DNA from: Turnera subulata
Taxonomy: Eukaryota > Streptophyta > Magnoliopsida > Malpighiales > Passifloraceae
Assembly (NCBI GenBank): GCA_028386065.3
Contig: JAKUCV010002500.1
Coordinates: 139,200-203,199, forward strand
DNA: 64,000 bases
Reading direction: 5' to 3'
Shown here: positions 10,880 through 21,565 of the stretch, in pieces
Numbering within the stretch: position 1 is the stretch's first letter
Layout of the letters: every line of letters begins with the position of its first letter
Translations under genes and position numbers: made by a program
The notes under the pieces: generated by a model
The model's input: only the letters and a program-made list of their open reading frames with translations
Databases searched by the model: none
Told to the model about the DNA's origin: nothing

Positions 10880-12526
10880 CTTTGATAGAATACGCTTAGG
10901 AAGTACTGCCTCGTTAAAAACCTTACCAAGAAAAAACCCAGTGGGACAAAAACTTGGTGAAGGAAAAAAGAGTGCAGTGCGTATTCTACTACCCCTGATT
11001 TTGGCATCCCTTGATATCTCGAATCCTCCATAAACCAATCCTCTTCATCAATTCTTCAAAAGTTGTAGTAGGAACTGATTTTGTAAATAAATCTGCCAGA
11101 TGTCACTTGAATGATTCTTGATGTATCCTCCCTTCAATTGGGCAATGCAGCTAGCATTATCTTCATAAATCGTCGTTGGAACATCTTCCTCGCTAACTAA
11201 TCCATATGAATCTTGACTATGCTGCATCATCGATCTTAGCCAAGCACATTCTCGGCTAACTTCATGTATGAACACAATTTCTCCATTATTTGAAGAGGCA
11301 ACAACGATACTTTGTTTTCTGGTCACAATGATACTTGATGTATCTGCCTGTGCTTTATGTGGATCAAATAAAAGACCTACATCTGCAAAACCAACTAGAT
11401 GCAGCTTGGCCTCACAAGGTTAAAATAATTCCATATACCAAGATAATAGAATATGTATTTATAGCAAAAGCTTCAGGCTTTATGTTACAAGCAATACATA
11501 TTGTACTTAGACAGGGTACTCCAGGACCTGTCTAATAGCACGGTATTTGGAAGCTTCTTCTGGAGTTCCAATTACTAAACATATCAACATAAACTTATCC
11601 ATACTCATAATGATCATGTAAAGATTAACTCCAAATTTTGTAATTTCCCGGGAATTAGTTGCTTCAGACAACTTGGATCCTTCAGGGATCTTCATGTATA
11701 TTTCACGACTTATGGATCCGTAGTATTCATTTGATGCATTTCTAATTCTTTTTATATAATGCCAGACTTATAAAAATAATTGCATCCACCACAGGGGAGT
11801 GCATCTCCTCATAATTAATATCAGGTCATTTGGATAAAACCTTGTGCTATAAAAACCGTGCTTTTATATCTCATTATCTTTTCGCACAAATACCCTTTTT
11901 ACGACTGATCAATTTTACACCATCTGGTGTATGGACTACAGGTCCGAAAATTTCTCGCTTCACAAGTAAGTCCAACACAGCCTTAATTACATTTCTCTTA
12001 TTTTTGGCCAATCGTTTTTGCGCCTACATTCATCAATGTAGGTTCATGATCCTCATTTTTATTTAGCGCTATATTGTAAATAAAACAAATATTCCGTCGA
12101 CGGTTATTTCATGTCGGTTCCATCACATTCCTGACACTGTAATTGAGATCTCATCATTTTTATTTATTTCAGATACCTGTGTTACTTTTAGAACTTTATC
12201 AATCAATGTCAGAAAACCTCTTTTGGAGGATTTTCCTCTTCTTGAGGAATTTTAATACAAACCTCTACTGGAGGCCTTATTTTCTTACTAGGGCCATCTT
12301 GTCTCTTTGCTCCTTTTTCTCTATCGAGAATTTCTTTTCTTTTGGAACCGAGTATATTCTACGCTTTATGTGTACTTTAGATTCATTTGCATACTATACT
12401 TGTTCTTCTGGAACATTAATTTGAACATGAGCATATGCAGCTGGTATGGTCACACTTTTTAAATCAATAAATATGTCTGGCAATTGACTTACTAATATGT
12501 TGCAAATGAATCATCTTCTGAACTTC
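10880..12526 (-). pseudogene. Copia pol remnant: reverse transcriptase and RNase H
   Basis: On the minus strand 11326-11048 is the copia RNase H region (SRECAWLRSMMQH, YEDNASCIAQLKGGYI). The conserved stretch that normally follows it is deleted, so the frame jumps to the SSDxLADLF-type end. 11695-11507 matches the RT region starting MKIPEGSK but is scrambled after it. 12000-11880 keeps traces of the N-terminal RT (the codons for a TPDGVKLI/KRVF-like stretch). 12526-12480 gives EVQKMIHLQHI. Many stops and deletions are present. Confidence 0.75.
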
Positions 12527-12531
12527 ATGTT

Positions 12532-14064
12532 TGTTAGTGTAATATGCCCAAAAGCCAATCAATGGATGTATATTTTGAGTCATGTATACACATTAAGGTT
12601 ATTCCAATAAGTATCGTTTATGAGATAAACGCTTGCACATACTTATAACCCTAGAATATTTCATATTCTTAAATTGTCCCTAGTCGATTATTATTATGGA
12701 TGGGTTGTAATAATAAATTAAGACTAGCGTATGTTGAGAATTGCATATGTGATATGAATTCTACATACGGGTACAAGTTAGAGAACTTGTGGACTGGACC
12801 GACCCACATAAGAACGCTACATGGAACGTTATATGTTTTGTCGATAGCGGTTTTTATAATGTATTGTCCTTAGACCTGTGATCATCAAGGTTCCCAACAT
12901 GTGAGTCATATGCTTTGATATTATTCCTGGTCATCCGTAACTGGATAGACGTAAGGGTAATCATTGGGTATATGATGAGTGTGTAGTGGGTTTTGTATGA
13001 TCCAGAGGGGATTCGTCCAACCCATATAACGGGTATATTATCGGAGTGTTTCTTGATAGAGTTGAACCGTAAATGCATGGCCATGCTCGGATAATGATAT
13101 ATGATATCATTGGTATCCGTTTTACCGGTTAACTCGAGGATCAAGAAACCGAGATTAAACATATACGAGATTGACATATTCCATGTCTCGTGTTTAATCT
13201 TGATAATGGGACGAAGGGACGATGACATGTTCCGAGGCACGTGGAATCAGTATTGATCTTGTCGTTCGGGTGGCAATGATGTGTTGCTAGACGCCGCTCT
13301 TTGCTTATGATTGTGGAATGAGATTTTATGATTATTGTCAAACGTACAAGTGCCTACAAGGTCACACACATACAACCGTTGATTCGAGCAGGTGGTTGAA
13401 CCGTGGTTGGACCATGGTTGAACCAAGGTGTGGTTAGACCGCGGTTGGACCGTGGTTGGACCAGGGTCGTTTTGGTACAATAATGATCTGAATTATTGAC
13501 CAGAGTTAGTGGTATGGTGGTGTGTTATCTGATTATGCATTAGTGGAGACAAGATAATGAGGGTCATGGTCTTTGGGGCCTAGTGTTGGCCATTAGCCTT
13601 ATCACTTATGCATTATGAAAAGAGAGAGGTAGAGTACCTTTTGTGATCAGATCACTCTCTTGCTCTTCTCTTGCTTGTTTGGTTTTTTTCAAAGCAAAAA
13701 CATATACACACTAGCTTCTTCTTCTTTGTGAAAGAAGGAAGAACACTAAACACCTAAAACACAACTCCCGGAAATCTGTTGCTAGCACACCAGTTTGGGA
13801 GAGCTCGGGTTGAAGTCGTGAGACGTTCTTCAGTCGGTTACAATGGTTCGTGTGGATACCGTAGAGGGGTGAGGCCTTTGTCTGGCTCTAGCTGATTCGG
13901 TTCTACAGTTGGGTGAAAGACCTCAACCGAACAAGGTATGTAAAAATTGTTATTCGGTTTAGCTCCCTTCACATGGATCCTCCATGTGTATCCGGTATTT
14001 TCGCTGCGCATACAGGTTGTATTTTGTGCTTTTGATTGTCAATTGCATGAACCGGATACCTACA
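12532..14064 (+). repeat. Solo LTR (Tork/Angela-like copia) inserted in the copia pol
   Basis: The insert runs from TGTTAGTGTAATATGCCC to GGATACCTACA, 1533 bp, and is flanked by a perfect 5-bp duplication atgtt (12527-12531 and 14065-14069). Removing it with one copy of the duplication rejoins the conserved copia segment on the minus strand (NLCE into EVQKMIHLQ). No coding sequence, primer site or second LTR is seen inside, so it is a solo LTR. Family and plus orientation are judged from the end sequences and are less sure than the boundaries. It contains a GGTTGGACC array (13385-13465) and an inverted repeat near 13158-13201. Confidence 0.85.
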
Positions 14065-14910
14065 ATGTTCACATAAATTCGTTTGAGGATCAACAACTAT
14101 ATATTGATAATGTATTTCAATAATATCTTGATCCAGCTGCTTATTTTCTCCCCCTGATGTTGGGTAAACTCTTTCACCAAATTAACAATAAACAAATCTC
14201 CAATCATTAATCAATGGTTTCAATTACTTTGTAATTGATGGAGATTTTTATACCCAACATCTATTCCTAACCTTCTTTAAGGACCAATTTTACTATGCTG
14301 TGGTGGAGCATTATATACTGTATAACCAATGGTCCGAAGATGGGTGTTACTAGTGACCATGAACCAATTAAACGGGGAGACTTTTTGTTTGGCTTGATGC
14401 ACATAAGTGTTGCTGCATGTAAAATACCATTTTATCAAATAGTCATATTTCATCAATGGTCCTGCAATCAATTGTCAATGTTCCCCCAGATCTGTTTGGG
14501 TTTATTTTCAATGATATACATTATCCATTGAAGAAATATACCAACATTATTTAGACATATAGTCTAATAACATAATTAGGGATATGTACCCGCAAGTGGC
14601 TTAATCATTAAAACAAGTGCGCACAATGCCAACTTGCGTCACACAATGGACCATCTAGTCGATGCATCGTAAAAATTACCTAGATGGTCAACATAGTGGA
14701 TTTATCATTCCGCGTTCATATCCCAGAATTAATCCCAAACTTGCTGGTCTAGGCCAATCTTATCTTAGGAAAGCCGTATTATTAATTTCGCAGCAAACAA
14801 ATACATGGAAATTCATTGATTGTAAAAACTTCTGGTTTTTCAATGAATGACCAAATAAATTTTGTGCATCATTATTGACCCGGGATGGCCCAACCGGTCA
14901 AACCAAACAA
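14065..14910 (-). pseudogene. Copia pol remnant: integrase and GAG-pre-integrase
   Basis: On the minus strand about 14910-14870 gives WFDRLGHPGS, the start of the GAG-pre-integrase domain. 14471-14277 gives the C-terminal integrase region with SPFNWFMV and APPQHSKIGP in the positions of the family's SPLQLV and APPQRTKMGP. 14110-14065 gives DPQTNLCE. Stops and deletions break every frame. A 106-bp hairpin (14156-14261) sits inside. Confidence 0.75.
14156..14261. repeat. Short inverted-repeat insertion, MITE-like
   Basis: The outer arms gatgttgggta (14156-14166) and tacccaacatc (14251-14261) are perfect inverted repeats. Further in, aaatctccaatcattaat faces gtaattgatggagattt. The whole 106 bp can fold into one imperfect hairpin. 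It lies between two conserved copia segments. No clear target duplication was found. Confidence 0.5.
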
Positions 14911-14921
14911 TATGTCCATGT

Positions 14922-15220
14922 ACCAACTTCAAGTTGGTGCCAGCTTCAGGCTGCTATATATATATGCCAGCTTCAGGCTGGATATGATGACTTAGGAAGA
15001 TTATTTACCAGCTTCTGGCTGGGGCATACTAGCTATAAATTACATATTTATCAGCCAACTTCTAGTTGGTCTCAACTTCGGGCTGTGCAAACTGTGTATT
15101 TAAACACTTAAAAATTGCTAGCTTTAGGCTAGTGCATTCCAGCTTCTGGCTGGATATGGTAAGTTTAATAACTTAGATTGCTAGCTTCAGGCTGCAATAT
15201 ATGTGCCAATTTTAGGCTTA
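14922..15220. repeat. Array of about ten 15-nt palindromes (ccagcttcNggctgg type)
   Basis: Palindromic units with a one- to three-base centre recur every 25-50 nt: 14922-14938, 14941-14953, 14967-14981, 15008-15022, 15055-15069, 15073-15085, 15118-15132, 15139-15153, 15181-15194 and 15206-15220. Variants keep stem pairing by matched changes (ccagc/gctgg, ccaac/gttgg, ctagc/gctag). The array lies just upstream, on the minus strand, of the GAG-pre-integrase segment of the copia element. Confidence 0.8.
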
Positions 15221-15224
15221 TATC

Positions 15225-16197
15225 TGCCACTCATGTCGGAAAAGATCAGAATTATTGAGCAAACTTTTTCAAAAAGAACTTTGGAGCTTACTGACAAATA
15301 TTGCAAAGTTTTTAATTACCGAAAAATCTTTTGGATCTTTTCGGAGACAGAAAAAGAGTCCACATTTGAAAAACTGACACCTAGCTGTCTAATCTCAGAC
15401 TATAAGAAGGGGAGGTGGTTGAGACAGGAAGATGCAGAAAACTCAGAAAACTCAACAAGACAAGAAAAATGCCTTCCCCAGCTACTGTTTTCTTTGTTGA
15501 GGGTGCCTCTCTAGGAAGAAGGAATAGGTCAGCTTATAGCATGGTGAATGAGCAGCAAGAAGAATTATCGAATGATCTGGCGAGAATTCCTCGTTTAGTG
15601 CTTGTTGATGAACTTTATTCATCTAGGTTCTTTGTAACTCCTATGGAAGAAACATTCTTCCTAGAGGACCAAAGCAATCTAAGGGCTTCCTTTTATGGCT
15701 CGGCTAACTCTATTGTGTTTTTCATATCTAATAGACTGCAGGATTTTTAGCCAGAGCCTTCATGTCAAATTTTAAATCAAAGTAGTTATTATCAGGTTTC
15801 CATAATGGCTCGGAGCGTCCAAGGGTGACTGGGTTACCACCTACATGGCCTAAGATACGACTTCTACTATGGAATTGCAGGGGTGTAGCAAGAAGGTCCC
15901 AAGATTTTGTGCGTACCTTAAGGGATCTGAAGAATCAGTACAAGCCCAACATGGTACTGATTACTGAGACTTTGTGGCAAGCAGGTGAAAATCATGGTGT
16001 AATCCCACTCCGTTTTCCTGCAACGAATCGGTTTGAGATACCTAGAGAAAACAACATGGGTGGTATGTGGTTCTCCTGGAACGACAGTGTTAGGGTCAAC
16101 ATCAACAACGAGGCTCAGAGTTTTAGAGTCAATGTTGTACCCAACAGATAAATATCTGTATAAACTTATGTATGAGGACAATTCCTCTTTGAATGTT
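15225..16197 (+). pseudogene. LINE fragment: ORF1 tail and start of ORF2 endonuclease
   Basis: About 15840-16150 reads as the N-terminus of a plant L1 ORF2: RLLLWNCRGVARRSQDFVRTL, then MVLITETLWQAG and GGMWFSWND, the conserved opening of the APE-type endonuclease. 15415-15750 is an open stretch of uncertain origin that may be the end of ORF1. The LINE runs into the N gap at 16198. It sits inside the copia element on the opposite strand, so it inserted after the copia or was carried with it. Confidence 0.7.
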
Positions 16198-17051
16198 NNN
16201 NNNNNNNNNNNNNNNNNNNNNNNNNNNNNNNNNNNNNNNNNNNNNNNNNNNNNNNNNNNNNNNNNNNNNNNNNNNNNNNNNNNNNNNNNNNNNNNNNNNN
16301 NNNNNNNNNNNNNNNNNNNNNNNNNNNNNNNNNNNNNNNNNNNNNNNNNNNNNNNNNNNNNNNNNNNNNNNNNNNNNNNNNNNNNNNNNNNNNNNNNNNN
16401 NNNNNNNNNNNNNNNNNNNNNNNNNNNNNNNNNNNNNNNNNNNNNNNNNNNNNNNNNNNNNNNNNNNNNNNNNNNNNNNNNNNNNNNNNNNNNNNNNNNN
16501 NNNNNNNNNNNNNNNNNNNNNNNNNNNNNNNNNNNNNNNNNNNNNNNNNNNNNNNNNNNNNNNNNNNNNNNNNNNNNNNNNNNNNNNNNNNNNNNNNNNN
16601 NNNNNNNNNNNNNNNNNNNNNNNNNNNNNNNNNNNNNNNNNNNNNNNNNNNNNNNNNNNNNNNNNNNNNNNNNNNNNNNNNNNNNNNNNNNNNNNNNNNN
16701 NNNNNNNNNNNNNNNNNNNNNNNNNNNNNNNNNNNNNNNNNNNNNNNNNNNNNNNNNNNNNNNNNNNNNNNNNNNNNNNNNNNNNNNNNNNNNNNNNNNN
16801 NNNNNNNNNNNNNNNNNNNNNNNNNNNNNNNNNNNNNNNNNNNNNNNNNNNNNNNNNNNNNNNNNNNNNNNNNNNNNNNNNNNNNNNNNNNNNNNNNNNN
16901 NNNNNNNNNNNNNNNNNNNNNNNNNNNNNNNNNNNNNNNNNNNNNNNNNNNNNNNNNNNNNNNNNNNNNNNNNNNNNNNNNNNNNNNNNNNNNNNNNNNN
17001 NNNNNNNNNNNNNNNNNNNNNNNNNNNNNNNNNNNNNNNNNNNNNNNNNNN
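16198..17051. other. Assembly gap (N)
   Basis: The run of N hides the rest of the inserted LINE and the gag end of the copia element. The apparent frames crossing it are artefacts. Confidence 0.99.
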
Positions 17052-17120
17052 ATAACATATATAGAAAGGATGAAAGTAGTAATAAGAAAAGTTTTAGAAA
17101 TAAATACCTTAATAGAGTAG

Positions 17121-17138
17121 AGACTCGTGCTGATAACG
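17121..17138 (-). promoter_or_regulatory. Primer-binding site of the copia element
   Basis: Directly after the 5' LTR end the minus strand reads CGTTATCAGCACGAGTCT. This is the familiar junction of a plant copia group in which the LTR end is followed by (G)TTATCAGCACGA. Confidence 0.75.
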
Positions 17139-17625
17139 TGTTATAAAATTGGGGGAGATTTTCACTATTTGATGGAATAATACAAACTTGATCAAACTTG
17201 ATCAAGGTAATAATACAACTTTGGTAATAATAATACACTTTTGATAATAATATGTAGGAGAATAATAAATTTAGATGGAGGGAGATTGGAAGAGAAGTGT
17301 ATGGAATGAGAAGAGAGTAAAGTTTATGGTGGGTTGTAAGTGTATGAAAGTGAAGGAATGAAGGGGTATTTATAGTTGGAAATGGGAGGATAAAAACAAA
17401 TAAGTATGATTAATTTAAAAGGATAAAATCAAAGGGATGTTAGGTAAAAGAAGATGATATTAGGATTAGGACAAATGGAATTATGGAGGGTAATTAGCCA
17501 AAGAGATAATTCTAAGTAGAAGTTTGGTGTATGAGTAAAGTATTTACCGGGAGTAAATTCGGATATGATAAAAATGAATTTTACTGGATGGTAACAATGA
17601 CATTAACCATAATTTATTTATAACA
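17139..17625 (-). repeat. 5' LTR of the copia element
   Basis: This 487-bp repeat is about 98.6 percent identical to 10370-10856. It ends TTTATAACA next to the primer site and is flanked on the right by the target duplication ctccc (17626-17630). Confidence 0.93.
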
Positions 17626-17630
17626 CTCCC

Positions 17631-17895
17631 TTTTTTCTGTAATTCTAAAATTTCCTTTCAAGTTCCATATTATATCAAAATTTGATTTAACACTACCAGC
17701 TGTAAAGAAACGAAGGGAGTATATTTTCCCTTTGAGACATGTTTCGGTTATCATGTCCCCAAAAGTTTCCTCCATCTCCTCCACTTGTGCTTCCGACTGC
17801 GCATTGCCTAGTTGCACGACAAAGTCTTCTTCCTTATTGTCGTCATCATAGGCTTCCATGGTTGCGAGGGACCACATATCTAGTGTGGATGGCAA
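17631..17895 (-). pseudogene. LINE ORF1, N-terminal part
   Basis: Minus-strand frame MPSTLDMWSLATMEAYDDDN... runs to KSNFDIIWNLKGNFRITEK, the first half of the DUF4283 domain typical of plant L1 ORF1 proteins. It is cut at the copia insertion and continues at 10369. The true start may be the inner methionine (MEAYDDDNKEE). The frame is intact over this stretch. Confidence 0.8.
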
Positions 17896-18670
17896 TCACC
17901 GGGGTTCCTAATCGATCTGCAAAGTCCCTTCCTGGAGGCCCGGCAAGCTACTTGCTTTAACTTGGCAGAATTAGGGGAATGAAACCCAACTGGTAGTAAA
18001 TTAGTGTGCTAAGTGCTAACGAGGTAAGGAAATGTTTGGGTGATTGTTTGGGTGAGGAGGTATAAACAAAGACTACTATCGATTTGGAGCTGAGGGCTTC
18101 CACTCGCTCGGATCTAGGGTTTATTTGGATTGGACATATTTATATAACTTGTGTAGTAAGACATCACATTCGCATAATTTATTTATAGGAGATTGAAGAT
18201 ACTTTATATAACTTGTGTAAGAATAAGATACTTATTTTTGTACATGGGAGGGAAGTTTGAAAGCCTGGTAGGTGGTAGGTGGCCAGGGAGGGAGACAACA
18301 TCGATGAAACTTTTTTTTTTTTTTTTTTACCCGAATGATAAGCGAGCGTGGAAAACGTTCTTTTTTTACAGTTTAAACTTTAAACTAAAAGGAAGGATTA
18401 TAGAGAACGTTGTATAACTTATGATGACGTGAAACCACTCAAGAATGTCCCTAGAATCCATCATTCGGGTTATGTTCAGAAACCCAATAGAGCCTTTCTA
18501 GAGACCGAGAGGGAAACAAATTCCCTAAGCCACTTTGGTTTTGTTTGGTGGTCGGAATCTACCCGGCTTGGCTTGGTTTTGGAGTTTGACTTCACTTCCC
18601 TTTCCACTCCTACTACTATTGGTGTGTTTGTTTGATTTGTTGTAGTATATACATATATATACAGGAGGAG
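17896..18670. other. LINE 5' leader and upstream region of the transporter gene
   Basis: About 17896-18120 is probably the 5' leader of the minus-strand LINE. The rest precedes the transporter. It contains a T tract (18309-18327) and a short TA-rich stretch (18648-18661) just before the reading frame. No clear TATA box was assigned. Confidence 0.4.
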
Positions 18671-18754
18671 ATGCCTCGCTTATTATTATTGGCAGCATCA
18701 GAAGAAACAACAACAAACCGGCCATTGCTCCCTTGTGATCCAGACCCAGCAGCA

Positions 18755-20509
18755 ATGGAGGACGAAGAACAGCAGGGAGGAGCAGCAAGTAGTAGAGGTG
18801 GAGGGAGGAGTTACTGGAGATGGAGCAAGCAGGACTTCTACCCGGAGCCATCTTTCCAGGACTTGAGCTCCTACAGGGCCGCAGTGTGGCAGACCTGCTC
18901 TCGCCTCAAGGATCGCCTCCTCTCTCGCTCCACCGACACCACCGAGCTCGTCACCCTCCGTAAGGAGAGTGAGAACCCCATGCACCCCTGCCTCACCTGG
19001 TGGGACCTCCTCTGGATCGGCTTCGGCTCCGTTGTCGGCTCCGGCATCTTCGTCATCACCGGCCAAGAAGCCCGCCAGGCCGCCGGCCCCGCCATTGTCT
19101 TGTCCTATGCCATCTCCGGCTTCTCTGCCTTGCTCTCCGTCTTCTGTTATACCGAGTTCGCCGTCGAGATCCCCGCTGCCGGCGGCTCCTTCTCCTTCCT
19201 CCGCGTTGAACTGGGTGACTTCGTCGCCTTCCTCGCCGCCGGCAACATCCTCCTCGAGGGGGTTGTCGGCGCCGCGGGCCTCGGGAGATCCTGGTCTTCT
19301 TATTTTGCCAGCATCATCAATACCAACAACTCCGATTTCTTGAGGATTAAAGTTAACTTCTTTGCGGATGGGTTTAATCTATTGGACCCTATTGCTGTTG
19401 TGGTGCTCTTGGTTGCCAACACCATAGCCATGACAGGGACCAAGAGGACTTCTTTGCTGAATTGGTTGAGCTCCGTTCTCAGCTCTCTTGGGATTGTGTT
19501 TATTCTTGTGGTTGGCTTCATCCACGCCAAGAGCTCTAATCTGGTGCCCTTCTTCCCTTTCGGGTCCAAGGGTGTTTTTGAAGCTGCTGCAGTTGTCTAC
19601 TGGTCTTATACCGGGTTTGATATGGTTGCTACAATGGCCGAAGAGACCAAGAATCCATCCAGGGATATACCTATTGGCCTGGTTGGTTCAATGTCTGTCA
19701 TCACCGTCATCTATTGCTTGATGGCTTTGGCCCTAACCTCAATGGTCAAATATGATCAGATTGATCCCAATGCTGCATATTCTGTGGCTTTCTCTCAGAT
19801 TGGCATGAATTGGGCCAGGTACTTGGTGAGTATAATCGCACTCAAGGGGATGACCACCAGCTTACTGGTTGGCTCGCTTGGACAAGGTAGATACACCACT
19901 CAGATTGCCAGATCCCACATGATCCCTCCTTGGTTTGCTCTGGTTCATCCCAAAACTGGAACACCCATCAATGCTACGCTTACCATAACCATACTCAGCG
20001 CCATTCTGGCACTGTTCACCAGTTTGGATGTGCTATCAAGTGTATTCTCCATTAGTACGCTGCTTATTTTCATGCTCATGGCTGTTGCATTGCTTGTCAG
20101 GCGATATTACGTGAGAGATGCCACTCCAAAGATTGATTTGGTGAAATTTCTTGTGCTCTTGTTCCTGATTATCGCTTCTTCAATCAGTGTCTCTGTACTT
20201 TGGGCTTCAGGTGTGAGGCGCTGGGTCGGGTATGCAATTGCTTCTGTCCTTTGGTTTGTTGCAACTTTGGGAATGGCTCTGCTGTCAAAGCAACGTCTCC
20301 CTAAGGTGTGGGGAGTCCCTCTTGTTCCCTGGTTGCCATCACTCTCTATTGGGATGAATTTATTCCTAGTTGGATCATTGGGTTATGTAGCCATCTTGCG
20401 GTTTGTGGTTTGTAGTGCAGTAATGATTTTATACTATCTGTTAGCTGCTGTCCATGCCACCTATGATATGGCTCACCAGCAAGAAACAAAGACTGAAGCA
20501 ATAATGTAG
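18755..20509 (+). CDS. Cationic amino acid transporter, CAT5/CAT8-like, single exon
   Basis: This is a membrane permease of the APC superfamily, CAT family, which moves arginine, lysine and related amino acids across the plasma membrane or tonoplast. The frame gives 584 aa, close to the usual 570-600. After a hydrophilic N-terminus (SYWRWSKQDFYPEPSFQDL) it has the first transmembrane helix with GSVVGSGIFV (residues about 91-100) and a series of further hydrophobic segments. Conserved blocks include AVEIPAAGGSFSFLRVELGD, MAEETKNPSRDIPIGLVGSM, LKGMTTSLLVGSLGQ, KTGTPINAT and KVWGVPLVPWLPSLSIGMN, then a short tail. The start at 18755 fits the family; an in-frame ATG at 18671 would add 28 residues. 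The coding region is uninterrupted. GC content is high in the first 500 bp and falls later. The N-terminal motif places it with CAT5/CAT8 rather than CAT1. Substrate and membrane are not shown by the sequence. Confidence 0.93.
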   Translation: MEDEEQQGGAASSRGGGRSYWRWSKQDFYPEPSFQDLSSYRAAVWQTCSRLKDRLLSRSTDTTELVTLRKESENPMHPCLTWWDLLWIGFGSVVGSGIFVITGQEARQAAGPAIVLSYAISGFSALLSVFCYTEFAVEIPAAGGSFSFLRVELGDFVAFLAAGNILLEGVVGAAGLGRSWSSYFASIINTNNSDFLRIKVNFFADGFNLLDPIAVVVLLVANTIAMTGTKRTSLLNWLSSVLSSLGIVFILVVGFIHAKSSNLVPFFPFGSKGVFEAAAVVYWSYTGFDMVATMAEETKNPSRDIPIGLVGSMSVITVIYCLMALALTSMVKYDQIDPNAAYSVAFSQIGMNWARYLVSIIALKGMTTSLLVGSLGQGRYTTQIARSHMIPPWFALVHPKTGTPINATLTITILSAILALFTSLDVLSSVFSISTLLIFMLMAVALLVRRYYVRDATPKIDLVKFLVLLFLIIASSISVSVLWASGVRRWVGYAIASVLWFVATLGMALLSKQRLPKVWGVPLVPWLPSLSIGMNLFLVGSLGYVAILRFVVCSAVMILYYLLAAVHATYDMAHQQETKTEAIM

Positions 20510-21565
20510 ATAAATTCATTGGCGGACATTGGAGCAGCAATTCATACTATTCTAGCATTCTTGGGACCCTATTGAGTTGATCCTATTGAGTTGATCCTTG
20601 TGGAAAGATGAAAGTGCTCATGATATTGGTTGAGACAGAAAGTATCATCAACTTACAAATGTGTCAATGTAATTTGTTTTGGTTTTGGTTATTTTGTTTA
20701 GAATATGCTTTAGCAAACCCTAAAGGGATGAAATTTCGTGACCATGTATATAGTCATTGCAAGATTATTTAGATTACACATGGTTATAGTTATGGTACAA
20801 TTATTGGGAATATAAATGATCCCATGGCAAACATGGAGATTATTTCTTTAGTTAGCACAAATACATTCCAAGTCAAATGCAATACATATCGTTTTGAGTA
20901 ATTTTATGGCATTCTTTGGTAGGTGGTATATTGGTGCATATGGCAGCGGTGATGGTATATAAGCGAGGTCATGGAAAGTGAAGCAGGGATTTTATTATTT
21001 TACTGTGTGAATAAAATGTTATGTATTGAAATTCAATATATAGTGAAGAACAGCATCCGCACCAAGAGGGAATTTGTATGTTTTCTCAAAATTTAGTGCA
21101 TGATCCTAGGATGCTCTCGCAATTCTCAGTTTGCTCATTGAAGCGTCATTCTGCAGAACACGGGTCTCACAGAAAATTCACTAACTACACCTTTCCAATT
21201 TCGATTCAGTAATTTATCAAACATCTCTAAGCGCTTTGAAAATTCTCCAAGGCACAAGCTCTTAGCGAGTAATCCCACCAACATTCCCAATGCTATTGTA
21301 GCTTTCAGAGAAATCAAAGCCGGGAAAAGAGTATGAACCCGCAGCATCATTTACTTTTCTAAAATTAAATGGGATAGCAGTAGTACCTGAGAAACACAGA
21401 TGCCCCAAGCATTGAGTTCCCACTTCCAAGGAAATGATAGCACAACATAGTAAAACAATTCTAATCACTTGAGAGAAATTTGACATAAACATGCCTATAT
21501 AATGAAACGGCCAGCAGCCATTTCCAGTAGGGGAAGAGGGGTTTCTACAGCACTAAGTGAGTAGC
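20510..21565. other. Convergent intergenic region
   Basis: This is the 3' flank of the transporter gene (+) and of the ICR gene (-). It is AT-rich and has no recognisable gene or repeat. Both 3' UTRs and terminators must lie here, but poly(A) sites could not be fixed. Confidence 0.6.

Larger units (their letters stand above)
10370..17625 (-). mobile_element. Copia-type LTR retrotransposon, defective, inserted in a LINE ORF1
   Basis: Two 487-bp LTRs (10370-10856 and 17139-17625) begin TGTTATAAA and end TTTATAACA. Their flanks are atccc (10365-10369) and ctccc (17626-17630), a 5-bp target duplication with one change. The element runs on the minus strand: a primer-site-like CGTTATCAGCACGAG follows the 5' LTR (17138 downward) and the polypurine tract AAGGGGGAG precedes the 3' LTR (10865-10857). 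I count 7 differences between the LTRs (about 1.4 percent), six of them G to A on the plus strand. The interior is badly decayed and carries a solo LTR (12532-14064), a hairpin (14156-14261), a palindrome array (14922-15220), a LINE piece and an N gap. Confidence 0.92.

Noticed and set aside
14922..15220. Possible CRISPR-like array
   Set aside because: The units are divergent palindromes at irregular spacing, no cas genes exist, and the DNA is plant nuclear.
16033..17238. Three long frames across the N run
   Set aside because: They consist almost wholly of undetermined residues and are gap artefacts.
18698..19343. Antisense and shifted frames over the transporter start
   Set aside because: The high GC content of the transporter's 5' third opens several frames. 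Only the +2 frame has family motifs.
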